From NCBI RefSeq assembly GCF_015206815.1, contig NZ_JADEXZ010000016.1, positions 1-64,000 of the forward strand: a DNA stretch of 64,000 bases, read 5' to 3'. This DNA is from Fortiea sp. LEGE XX443 (lineage in GTDB: Bacteria; Cyanobacteriota; Cyanobacteriia; Cyanobacteriales; Nostocaceae). Both the position numbers and the translations under genes were made by a program. The notes beneath the pieces were generated by a model. That model was given only the letters and a program-made list of their open reading frames with translations. It had not been told where the DNA came from and made no database searches. Within the stretch, counting starts at the first letter, position 1, and the number at the start of each line of letters is the position of its first letter. Of this stretch, positions 23,497-31,439 are shown piece after piece.

Positions 23497-25869
23497 CTAT
23501 TGTGAAGATGCGCCTGGTCTAAGTCTATCCCGCCAGGCGGGTTGTGATCCTGAACCCGAACCTGAAGAACCCGAACTAGGACTATTTGAGGTTGAAGACG
23601 GGCGAGACCTTTGAGGTGTGGAGGAATCTGATTCAACTTGTCTGGATCTTCTTTTAGAACGCGATGGCTCTGTGGCAGAGGCATTGGAATTGTTTTCTAG
23701 AGTGCGATAGCGCCGCCGTCTTCTTGGTGTTTCTGTACTGTTGTCGTGCTGTTGATAACTGCGTCTACGTCTTCTTCTCGATGAGCCACTATTATCAGAA
23801 CCGCTGGAATTTACCTCATCCTGATTGGAACTGGAACGGTTCAGCACTTTCTTGGGTTTGATGGGACGGGCTTTAATTGTGCCTTTGCGACCTTCTAACT
23901 TTGGTCTTTCGGGGAATTTTTCTATTGTCATTCCCTCTACCACTTTTGTCATAAATTCACGCCAGGTGTAGGCAGCACTGCCGCTACTCCCATAGGTGGC
24001 GCGGTTGTCATCGTTCCCTAGCCAAACTCCTGTAACTATTTGGGGGATGTAGCCAACAAACCACAAATCTCTGGCTTCATCGGAAGTACCAGTTTTACCT
24101 GCCACAGGCCGATTACCTAGTTGAGCAGCTGCACCAGTACCTTCTACGACAACATTACGGAGCATCCAAGTCATAATCGCAGCACTATCAGCATCTAGCG
24201 ATCGCTGAGATTTAAAATCTGCTGACCAGATAACTTGACCTTGGCGGTTGAGGATACGACGAATGCCATGCGGCTCCACGTGTAATCCCTGAGTAGCAAA
24301 ACTGCCGTAAGCGCTGGTCAATTCTAGAAGGTTGACTTCATTTGAGCCGAGAGCTAGTGAATAATTGGGATTGAGTGTTGATTTTATGCCCATATTTTGA
24401 GCTACTTTAATGGTTGGCTCAAATCCCACATCGAGCAATACTTTTAACGCAACTATATTCACAGAGCGAGTCAGAGCATCTCGCATGTTTATCTGGCCTC
24501 GGAATTTTTCACCGTAGTTTTTTGGTTCGTAGCCATCGACAATAAAAGGAGCATCTAAATAGGTATCGTAAGGGCTTTTCCCTGTAGCGATCGCCGTAGC
24601 ATAGACAAATCCTTTGAATGTTGATCCTGGCTGACGCTTGGCTTGGGTGACGCGATTAAATTGGTTTTTGCCAAAGTCTTTACCCCCAACCATCGCTTTA
24701 ATTTCGCCATTGCGGGGATCGATGGCTACGAGAGCTGCTTGCTTAAAGTTCTCCCAGCGCCCTTGGTTGCGTAATACTTTAGCTACTGCATCTTCAGCTG
24801 CTTTTTGCCAAGTCGGGTCTAAGCTGGTTTCTACTGTTAAACCCCCTGCTGCTATCACATCGGGAGAAACATAATTGGGCAATTCTTGCTGGACGTAACT
24901 AGTAAAGTAAGGGGATTCGACTTGTAGCCGTTTGGGCAAACTACTTTTAACTATTAGTGGTTGTTGAGTAGCTGCTTGGCTTTCGGATGTGGTAATAATT
25001 CCATCTTCCCGCATCCGTTGTAATACCTGATTGCGCCTTTGTTTGGCGGCTTCAGGATTATTTTCTGGGGAGTATAAACTTGGGGCGGGAGCCAAGCCGG
25101 CAATTGTCGCAGCTTCTGCTAAGGTAAGTTGGTCTACTGGCTTACTGAAGTAAACCCAAGCCGCATCTGCTACACCATAAGCACCTGAACCCAAATACAC
25201 CAAATTGAGGTAACGCTCTAAAATCTGGTCTTTAGTAAATTCTGCCTCCATTTTTTGGGCGAGGCGGACTTCTTTAAGTTTGCGCCAAATTGTCCGCTCT
25301 TGATTGAGGAAGAGAATGCGTGTTAATTGTTGGGTGATTGTGCTACCACCTTCCACCACATTTTGCGATCGCAAGTTATTTAAACCTGCTCTCGCAATTC
25401 CTTGGGGATCGACACCTTTGTGTTGTGTAAATCTTCTATCTTCTGAGGCGATAAAGGCTTTTTTTAAATTATCTGGAATTTGTTCTATTTTTAATTGTTC
25501 TCTGGTAGCTTCCCCTTGTTGCTGGAGGATAGTACCATCAACCGCTTTAATTGTTAATGTTTGTTCTCGGACAACAGCTTGCAGTTCTGATTTATCTGGC
25601 AAAGTTTTATCTATTGAGGTGATGACGTATTTAGTAGCAACTACCCCACTACCTACAGTTAGTATTGCCCAAAACCACAACCGACGATAAAAAGGCTTCT
25701 CCCTACTGGTAAAAATGCTCACTATTCCAGATGAAACACTACCCACCCGGACAAACAGCTGCTTCACCTTTCCCAATTTGGCTGGGGGTAAGCTCTCCTC
25801 GGTGGATTCTTCGTTTTTATATTGATTTCCAGGCGACAATCGCGGTTCCTCCTTGTCAGAGTCACTCAA
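23497..25869 (-). CDS. Class A penicillin-binding protein 1A
   Basis: A bifunctional peptidoglycan synthase of 790 residues. A cytoplasmic tail precedes one membrane anchor (about 64-84). The GT51 transglycosylase follows, with catalytic Glu in FIASEDRRFTQHKGVD (E143) and EGGSTITQQL. The transpeptidase shows SxxK as STFK (416-419), SVN (469-471) and KTGTS (592-596). The C-terminal 110 residues are low-complexity: arginine runs (RRRRRR), then serine/glycine/proline repeats. The ATG at 25869 was chosen because the N-terminus is then acidic and typical. Length is normal for cyanobacterial PBP1a, and the basic tail is a lineage feature that may bind wall or DNA. Confidence 0.95.
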   Translation of the reverse strand: MSDSDKEEPRLSPGNQYKNEESTEESLPPAKLGKVKQLFVRVGSVSSGIVSIFTSREKPFYRRLWFWAILTVGSGVVATKYVITSIDKTLPDKSELQAVVREQTLTIKAVDGTILQQQGEATREQLKIEQIPDNLKKAFIASEDRRFTQHKGVDPQGIARAGLNNLRSQNVVEGGSTITQQLTRILFLNQERTIWRKLKEVRLAQKMEAEFTKDQILERYLNLVYLGSGAYGVADAAWVYFSKPVDQLTLAEAATIAGLAPAPSLYSPENNPEAAKQRRNQVLQRMREDGIITTSESQAATQQPLIVKSSLPKRLQVESPYFTSYVQQELPNYVSPDVIAAGGLTVETSLDPTWQKAAEDAVAKVLRNQGRWENFKQAALVAIDPRNGEIKAMVGGKDFGKNQFNRVTQAKRQPGSTFKGFVYATAIATGKSPYDTYLDAPFIVDGYEPKNYGEKFRGQINMRDALTRSVNIVALKVLLDVGFEPTIKVAQNMGIKSTLNPNYSLALGSNEVNLLELTSAYGSFATQGLHVEPHGIRRILNRQGQVIWSADFKSQRSLDADSAAIMTWMLRNVVVEGTGAAAQLGNRPVAGKTGTSDEARDLWFVGYIPQIVTGVWLGNDDNRATYGSSGSAAYTWREFMTKVVEGMTIEKFPERPKLEGRKGTIKARPIKPKKVLNRSSSNQDEVNSSGSDNSGSSRRRRRRSYQQHDNSTETPRRRRRYRTLENNSNASATEPSRSKRRSRQVESDSSTPQRSRPSSTSNSPSSGSSGSGSGSQPAWRDRLRPGASSQ

Positions 25870-26110
25870 ACTTTGTTGGTTGTTGCTTGAACCAGGAGGT
25901 GAGCTTGCCCACGTCAGTTCCTCGCTCCAAGTAATCGCAGGTTAACCGCCTAAAACACTTTTTAGGGGTTAATGAACTACGTTCGTGTTAGTATATTATC
26001 CTATAAATAATTAACTGAATTCATTGCTACATAAAATCTTATTCTCATAATTAATCATTTGATTTTGTCAAGATTAACTTCGTAATTCTATTTAATTCTT
26101 TAAAGAAAAG

Positions 26111-26683
26111 TTGTTAAAAGTATCCGGTCAGAATGGGGAGCAAAACATAACAAATCAGCTTAATGATAATAGGCTACAATCCCCTAATTGTAAGCGGAGT
26201 GGACGTGTAGCTTTAGCACTTGGGAGCAATCTCGGTGATTCTCAGGCAATATTAGCAGCAGCGATCGCGCATTTAAGCAGAATACCGGGAATTCAGCTAG
26301 AGGCAATATCTAGTTGGTATCAAACTAAAGCAGTAGGGCCACCACAACCAGATTATATTAATGGCGGTGCCATATTGCAGGTAGACATGGCACCGCAGTT
26401 ATTATTAGATACCTTGTTAGCCACAGAACAGCAATTTGGGCGAGTCCGTCAAGAGCGCTGGGGGCCGCGATCGCTCGACTTAGACATATTGTTATACGAT
26501 CAAGTTATTCTAGACACACCAAACCTGCAAATCCCTCATCCGCGGATGCGAGAGCGAGCATTTGTCTTAGTCCCACTAGCAGAGATTTCCCCAGATTGGA
26601 TCGAACCAGTTTCCGGATACACGATCAAAGAGTTGGTAAAAGATGTAGACTGTTCTGATGTACATTTACTGAAGAGCAATTAA
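26111..26683 (+). CDS. folK: HPPK, 6-hydroxymethyl-dihydropterin pyrophosphokinase
   Basis: Transfers pyrophosphate from ATP to 6-hydroxymethyl-7,8-dihydropterin in folate synthesis. The catalytic core starts near residue 32 (RVALALGSNLGDS). It has WYQTKAVGPPQPDYINGG and the signature RWGPRSLDLDILLYD, followed by IPHPRMRERAFVLVPLAEI. The only usual start codon ahead of the core is the TTG at 26111, which gives a 31-residue polar N-terminal extension. No ATG or GTG lies in frame, and no clear ribosome-binding site is seen. Followed by a Nudix gene on the same strand. Confidence 0.93.
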   Translation: MLKVSGQNGEQNITNQLNDNRLQSPNCKRSGRVALALGSNLGDSQAILAAAIAHLSRIPGIQLEAISSWYQTKAVGPPQPDYINGGAILQVDMAPQLLLDTLLATEQQFGRVRQERWGPRSLDLDILLYDQVILDTPNLQIPHPRMRERAFVLVPLAEISPDWIEPVSGYTIKELVKDVDCSDVHLLKSN

Positions 26684-26770
26684 AGTCACTACCCATAAAC
26701 ACGCGAAACCCTGATCCCACAAATAACAACAGTGTTTATCCGTGGATTTTGAAAATATAAAACCATTACT

Positions 26771-27319
26771 ATGCCATTAGGTAGAGAATTACCACAGCTA
26801 TTAAAACAACGCCTGTTTCATAAAGGACGTAAATTTGATTTTGAAGTAAATCGCTTGCGTTTACCGAATAAATCAGAAGGAGAATGGGAATGTATTCGTC
26901 ACCCAGGCGGGGCGCTGGCTGTACCTGTGACAGCCGAAGGAAAACTAGTACTCGTGCGTCAGTATCGCTTCGCAATTCAAGGACGGATACTAGAGTTTCC
27001 GGCGGGTACTGTAGAACCCAATGAAGATCCGCTAGAAACCGTACAGCGTGAAATTGAGGAAGAAACAGGCTACAGCGCTCAAAAATGGCGCAAATTGGGA
27101 GAATTTTTCCTCGCGCCTGGCTATTCTGATGAAATTATTTATGCTTTTCTGGCTCAAGATTTAGAAAAGTTAGAAACACCACCAAAACAAGACGAAGATG
27201 AAGATATTGAAACTGTGCTGTTGACTCCAGAAGAACTAGAAAAAGCAATTTTGCAAGGTGAACCAGTAGATGCTAAATCAATCTCTAGCTTTTTCCTAGC
27301 ACGTCCTTTTTTAGTTTGA
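26771..27319 (+). CDS. Nudix hydrolase (ADP-ribose pyrophosphatase-like)
   Basis: A 182-residue protein with a full Nudix box: GTVEPNEDPLETVQ followed by REIEEETGY (GX5EX7REXXEEXGX). RQYRFAIQGRILEFPAG precedes it and LAPGYSDEIIYAFLAQDL follows, a pattern typical of ADP-ribose or ADP-sugar pyrophosphatases. Its position 87 bases after folK could hint at a role in folate or nucleotide clean-up, but the substrate is not determined by sequence. Confidence 0.9.
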   Translation: MPLGRELPQLLKQRLFHKGRKFDFEVNRLRLPNKSEGEWECIRHPGGALAVPVTAEGKLVLVRQYRFAIQGRILEFPAGTVEPNEDPLETVQREIEEETGYSAQKWRKLGEFFLAPGYSDEIIYAFLAQDLEKLETPPKQDEDEDIETVLLTPEELEKAILQGEPVDAKSISSFFLARPFLV

Positions 27320-27437
27320 TAGCAAGATGCTGTTAGAATTGGCGAGCAGGATGCTTCTGGCGTAAGTTTTGAATATGCCCATATTCTGGGCATATTTCAG
27401 CATATATGTTCTTGAATTGACAATATTTTTGAATTAT

Positions 27438-28100
27438 ATGAAATTTACTTTTTCTAAATCTTCGGTGTTGGCTTATACATCGTCTATTGTGCTGCTAGGT
27501 GTTGCGATGCCAATGATTACACCAATCTTGGCTTCTGGTAGTCCTGAATCCTGCAAAGCGCTTAAATCACCATATCTTTATACCGCAGCTTACTTCATAG
27601 ATATGGGTCACTTTAACCAAGAGTGCGAAAATAATCCGCTCGCTGCGGTATCTTCTTTTACACAAGCAATTCGGCTCAATCCTAAAGCAGAAGAACCGTA
27701 CTATCATCGTGCCAATGCTTACTATGCACTTGGAAATTATCAAGCAGCAGTGGCAGACTATACACAAGTAATTAGCCAAAATACAGGTAGGTTTGGTTTT
27801 AGTAGTGCTGCACACTGGAACAGGGCTAGGGCTTACGAACAGTTAGGTGAAAAACAGAAAGCAATTTCAGATTTAACTCGATTAATTGGTGATAGTAGCC
27901 CTAATGCTGATGAGTATTTATTAAGAGGTAAACTATACAAGGATTTAAAGAGTAAAGAAAGTGCGATCGCAGATTATAAAACCGCCGAAAAACCTTTGCA
28001 GCAATATTTAAATGGGGATTTCGGAACTGGGCCTATGAATCCCGAAAATGAAAAGAAGTTAGATAATGTCAGAAATGAATTATCACAACTAAATTCTTAA
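27438..28100 (+). CDS. Secreted TPR-repeat protein
   Basis: A 220-residue protein from the ATG at 27438; the frame continues upstream, but this start gives a proper signal peptide (MKFTFSKSSVLAYTSSIVLL, with cleavage after the LASG region). About three TPR motifs follow (AVSSFTQAIRLNPKAEEPYY, YYALGNYQAAVADYTQVI, AYEQLGEKQKAISDLTRLI) and a fourth degenerate one. TPR arrays mediate protein contacts. The likely place is the periplasm; partners are unknown. Confidence 0.85.
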   Translation: MKFTFSKSSVLAYTSSIVLLGVAMPMITPILASGSPESCKALKSPYLYTAAYFIDMGHFNQECENNPLAAVSSFTQAIRLNPKAEEPYYHRANAYYALGNYQAAVADYTQVISQNTGRFGFSSAAHWNRARAYEQLGEKQKAISDLTRLIGDSSPNADEYLLRGKLYKDLKSKESAIADYKTAEKPLQQYLNGDFGTGPMNPENEKKLDNVRNELSQLNS

Positions 28101-28120
28101 TTAAAATAGTAAGTATTCAG

Positions 28121-28255
28121 TAGTGGCACGACTAGTCTAAGGCATTACATTATAACTTTCTTGTGGGATGGGCTTCTATCCCGTCCGGTGCAGGCTTTCC
28201 TGCCTACACCACAAGAGTTATATCTATGCGATAATTTAGCCTTGCCACGCCACTA
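28121..28255. mobile_element. Fold-back MITE-like element
   Basis: About 135 bases bounded by TAGTGGC and GCCACTA, with CAG directly repeated on each side as a possible target duplication. Inside, TATAACTTTCTTGTGG pairs with CCACAAGAGTTATA, and smaller stems (GATGGG..., GCAGG...CCTGC) sit in the loop. No reading frame. Lies between the convergent TPR and HAD genes. Confidence 0.6.
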
Positions 28256-28304
28256 CAGTAATTTTATTTTTCCTTGATAAATAACCTCTAAATTATCTCC
28301 ATAC

Positions 28305-28961
28305 TCAAGATTTTTGTTCCCGATTTATCCATATTCCTCTCATCCCCGCAGCTTTTGCCCCTTGATAGTCTTCGATAATGCTATCGCCAATATGCCACGC
28401 TGCTTCAGGTAAACAATTGTGTTTTTCTAAAGCAACAGCAAAAATTTGGATATCAGGTTTAGCTGCACGTACCTGAGTCGAAATAGTAACCGAGGTGAAA
28501 TAGTCACTTATGCCTAAACTTTGCAAAACTGAGTAAATTCGAGAATCAAAGTTAGAAATAATTCCCAGTTCAATACCCAAACGTCGCCAGTTCATTATAG
28601 ATGGCAACACATCAGTATAAATAAACCACGGTTCCGCAGTGCCAAAATGAATATAAAGTTCGCTAAAGAACGCCGAAAAGTCAGAAAATTGCTTGATCAC
28701 CCCAGCTGCCTCAAAGGTATTTAGGGCAATGATGCGCCACCAATCAAACTCCCGTTGAGGAATATCATGTGGTTCTGCATCTAGAAATATCGGCGGTGGC
28801 GCTGCTTTAAAACTTTGGATAAATGCTTGATTTAATCTGGCCGCAGAAACTTCTACACCAAATTCTTTAGCTATCTGACTATACACTTCGCCTACACTGC
28901 CTTTTACGCCGAAGATTGTACCAACAGCATCAAGAAAAATAACTTTCGGTCGTTCCATCAA
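28305..28961 (-). CDS. HAD-superfamily hydrolase, subfamily IA
   Basis: A 218-residue Rossmann-like phosphatase. Motif I is FLDAVGTIFG (nucleophile Asp 11). The usual second Asp of DxD is a valine here, as in HDHD3-like proteins, so phosphatase activity is uncertain. Motif II is IISNFDSR. Motif III/IV lies in RAAKPDIQIFAVALEKH and HIGDSIIEDYQGAKAAGM. The alpha-helical cap is residues about 20-100. It lies 42 bases downstream of the NDH-2 gene on the same strand. Confidence 0.85.
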   Translation of the reverse strand: MMERPKVIFLDAVGTIFGVKGSVGEVYSQIAKEFGVEVSAARLNQAFIQSFKAAPPPIFLDAEPHDIPQREFDWWRIIALNTFEAAGVIKQFSDFSAFFSELYIHFGTAEPWFIYTDVLPSIMNWRRLGIELGIISNFDSRIYSVLQSLGISDYFTSVTISTQVRAAKPDIQIFAVALEKHNCLPEAAWHIGDSIIEDYQGAKAAGMRGIWINREQKS

Positions 28962-29003
28962 ACTGTTTGTGATTATGTATTTTGAATGTGAGATTTAAGT
29001 TGA

Positions 29004-30194
29004 CTAAGAAAGTGTCTCTATAATAGGACGGACTAGCCAATTAAAACCAACTTTGAGTTGATGTTCTAAAGTTGGCATCCGATACAGATAGGCAAGACGA
29101 CGGGCAACATATCCTAAAGAACCGTCTAGTTTAATTCCTAATCCAGTCAGAGTCGCGTTGTCTGTTCCCAGTGCCATCATTTCTCCTAGCTTTTGATAGC
29201 GGAAGGGTAGCAATGGGCGCTGAGTCAGAGATGCCCAGATATTCCAAGCAGTATAATCGGCTTGTTGAAAGGCCGCTTGGGCTGTGGCAGGAATTTGCTG
29301 ATCTTCTGCATCACGACAGTCGGCTAAATCCCCCAAGGCAAAAATTTCTGGGTGGTCAAGAACTTGTAGGGTAGGTGTAGTACTAATTTGATGACGCTGA
29401 TTTTGCTTGAAAGGTAGGTTTCTGACTACAGGGACTACTCGTGTGCCTACAGTCCAAATTACTAAGTCTACAGGAATTGTATCTATCTGATTTTTGTATT
29501 CTAGTGAGATTGTATCCGCACCGATTGATTCGACTTTGGTTTCCAAATCAAGAAATACACCTCGTGCATCTAAGGCTTTTTTTGCAGATTCGCGGTTAAA
29601 TTCTGGTGAGGTGCGTAAAATTTGGTCACTGATTTCAATTAACCGCAAGCGTCCTTTATCCCCTAGTCTGTCGGCTAATTTACAAGCTAGTTCGACACCA
29701 CTGTAACCAGCCCCAACGATCGCCACACGAATTTTATCACTATCGGATTCTTCCAAAATTCGCAGGCGTTCTTCTAGGTAATAAGCATCAGCGATGGTGC
29801 GGAAGGGGTGGGCGTAGGATGTAGCACCAGGAACCATATCTAGTGGTGTTTCTCCGCCTAAAGCCAGCACTAATCGGTCGTAGGCAATTTCTGGGCCGTT
29901 TTGTAATTGTACCCGTTGTTGGTCAGTATCAATTCCCGAAACAACGGCTTGGTAAAAGCGCACACCTGTACCTTGGAGGAGTTCGGCGAAGGGGGGAGCA
30001 ATTTCCCAAGTTTGCAGTTCACCTGTGAGTAATTCGTAGAGTAAGGGGGAAAATAAAAAGCGATCGCTTTGATCTACCAGTACAATTTCGGGTTTTTGCT
30101 GAGATTCCCAAGGTAACTGGCTTAAGCGCAGAGCAGTGTAGAGACCACCAAAGCCTCCACCAAGGATTACAATTCTGTTAGTTTGTTTAGTCAT
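29004..30194 (-). CDS. Type II NAD(P)H dehydrogenase (NDH-2)
   Basis: A 396-residue FAD enzyme that oxidises NAD(P)H and reduces quinones without pumping protons. The FAD-binding dinucleotide fold is GGGFGGLYTALRLS near the N-terminus. A second nucleotide-binding motif, VAIVGAGYSGVELACKLADR, lies mid-protein, and ALGDLADCRD and TAQAAFQQADYTAWNI are near the end. A C-terminal amphipathic region (RRLAYLYRMPTLEHQLKVG) likely gives peripheral membrane attachment. Several NDH-2 paralogues exist in cyanobacteria and may act in redox sensing, so no symbol is given. Confidence 0.9.
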   Translation of the reverse strand: MTKQTNRIVILGGGFGGLYTALRLSQLPWESQQKPEIVLVDQSDRFLFSPLLYELLTGELQTWEIAPPFAELLQGTGVRFYQAVVSGIDTDQQRVQLQNGPEIAYDRLVLALGGETPLDMVPGATSYAHPFRTIADAYYLEERLRILEESDSDKIRVAIVGAGYSGVELACKLADRLGDKGRLRLIEISDQILRTSPEFNRESAKKALDARGVFLDLETKVESIGADTISLEYKNQIDTIPVDLVIWTVGTRVVPVVRNLPFKQNQRHQISTTPTLQVLDHPEIFALGDLADCRDAEDQQIPATAQAAFQQADYTAWNIWASLTQRPLLPFRYQKLGEMMALGTDNATLTGLGIKLDGSLGYVARRLAYLYRMPTLEHQLKVGFNWLVRPIIETLS

Positions 30195-30235
30195 CGTTTG
30201 TATAGGACGGTCAATCCCAGCAGGGCAACTACCTC

Positions 30236-30808
30236 TCAGTGTAATGATTTATTTCGTTCTATGGCCATCAACCAGCAATCAGAGTATTTTCCTTCGTGCA
30301 GTTCATGAGCCGGTAATAGCTTGACTTTTACAAAACCACATTTTTCATAGCAGCGGATAGCGCGGATATTATCAACGTGCGGGTCGATGACAATCTTATC
30401 AGCTGACAACACCTCAAAAAGATAGTTTATGGATATCGATAAAATTTTTGTCCCAATTCCCTGATTCCAATAATTCGTTTCACCAATAAACAAATCAACA
30501 CCATAGACATTATCAGTTTGTTCTAGGTGATACATTTGCCTATCGGTTTCTTGTAAGTGAAGAAGTGAATAATACTGCAAGTAACCAATAGGAAGATGCT
30601 GATAGTAGATCAGGCAGGGATTTACTGGTTCATCTCCCATAACTAAGGGTTTGTATGTTTCTATAATCCTGTCTAGGGAAAAAGAATTATCTCTACCTTC
30701 GTAAAAATTCAATACTTTGTCATCAGTTAACCATTTAGTCATTAACTGATAATCTTCGATTTCATTCTGCATCAACCGAATTTTGATTTCATCTTTTTGA
30801 ATCAACAT
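30236..30808 (-). CDS. GNAT acetyltransferase resembling AAC(6')
   Basis: A 190-residue GNAT protein. The segments YGVDLFIGETNYWNQGIGTK (acetyl-CoA loop) and IDPHVDNIRAIRCYEKCGF match the layout of aminoglycoside 6'-N-acetyltransferases of the AAC(6')-I type and of the siderophore acetylase IucB. Catalysis of antibiotic acetylation is plausible but not shown by sequence; chromosomal relatives may have other amine substrates. The start is MLIQKDEIKIRL. It lies 41 bases downstream of the start region of the NDH-2 gene and has its own upstream spacer. Confidence 0.8.
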   Translation of the reverse strand: MLIQKDEIKIRLMQNEIEDYQLMTKWLTDDKVLNFYEGRDNSFSLDRIIETYKPLVMGDEPVNPCLIYYQHLPIGYLQYYSLLHLQETDRQMYHLEQTDNVYGVDLFIGETNYWNQGIGTKILSISINYLFEVLSADKIVIDPHVDNIRAIRCYEKCGFVKVKLLPAHELHEGKYSDCWLMAIERNKSLH

Positions 30809-31003
30809 TTACGTGTATAAGTAAGTGTGAAAATTATTGATATATTACACTTTTCTAAAGCAAAAAGCGATTTGCAATTAATACAAAGCGCTTTTGTATG
30901 CAGTAAATTCTTAATTAAATTTACTTAATTATGCTGGAATGCACAATTTTTTGAACAACGATGAACGTTTCAAAACTTCTGTCTCCAGCATTATTTTAGC
31001 GAA

Positions 31004-31249
31004 TTAATTACCGCCAGAAGTGATGGCTTTATTATGTACTGCTGGGTCTTCAGGCTTTCTGTGCCATTCGCCATTTTTGCCTTGTTCATATTCGTTTCTA
31101 ACACTATTCCAAGCAACATTATTGGCACCTTCTTCGCTCAAACCATCACTTTGAGCAGCATTAAAAGCTGCAAAGAAAATCTGCTGGGCGTGTTGAGGAA
31201 GTTTTTCTTGAATATCTTGAGGTAATTCTTCTATTTTGTTATAAGCCAT
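31004..31249 (-). CDS. ChaB family protein
   Basis: An 81-residue protein from the ATG at 31249, with GGAAG seven to eleven bases before it; an upstream start would add eleven residues without support. The ChaB core is LPQDIQEKLPQHAQQIFFAA and FNAAQSDG, ending in AWNSVRNEYEQGKNGEW. ChaB proteins are small helical proteins once linked to the ChaA cation antiporter; their true role is unclear. It stands alone. Confidence 0.88.
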   Translation of the reverse strand: MAYNKIEELPQDIQEKLPQHAQQIFFAAFNAAQSDGLSEEGANNVAWNSVRNEYEQGKNGEWHRKPEDPAVHNKAITSGGN

Positions 31250-31439
31250 AAACCACTTCCCGTAAAGTTGACATGAGTACATCCTAAAAAATTTATGAAT
31301 GTAACTTCCTCTTACTTTTAGTAGAAATAAGTCAACAGAAATATTTATCTTTCAAAAACAAGCGATCGCATCTATTAAAACTGCTTTTTCTGGTGCATAA
31401 TGCAAATATAAATAACAAATCAAATGTCAAACAAATATA

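Noticed and set aside
23664-23861. Plus-strand frame in the 3' part of the PBP1a gene
   Set aside because: It is the complement of the low-complexity arginine/serine tail and not a credible protein.
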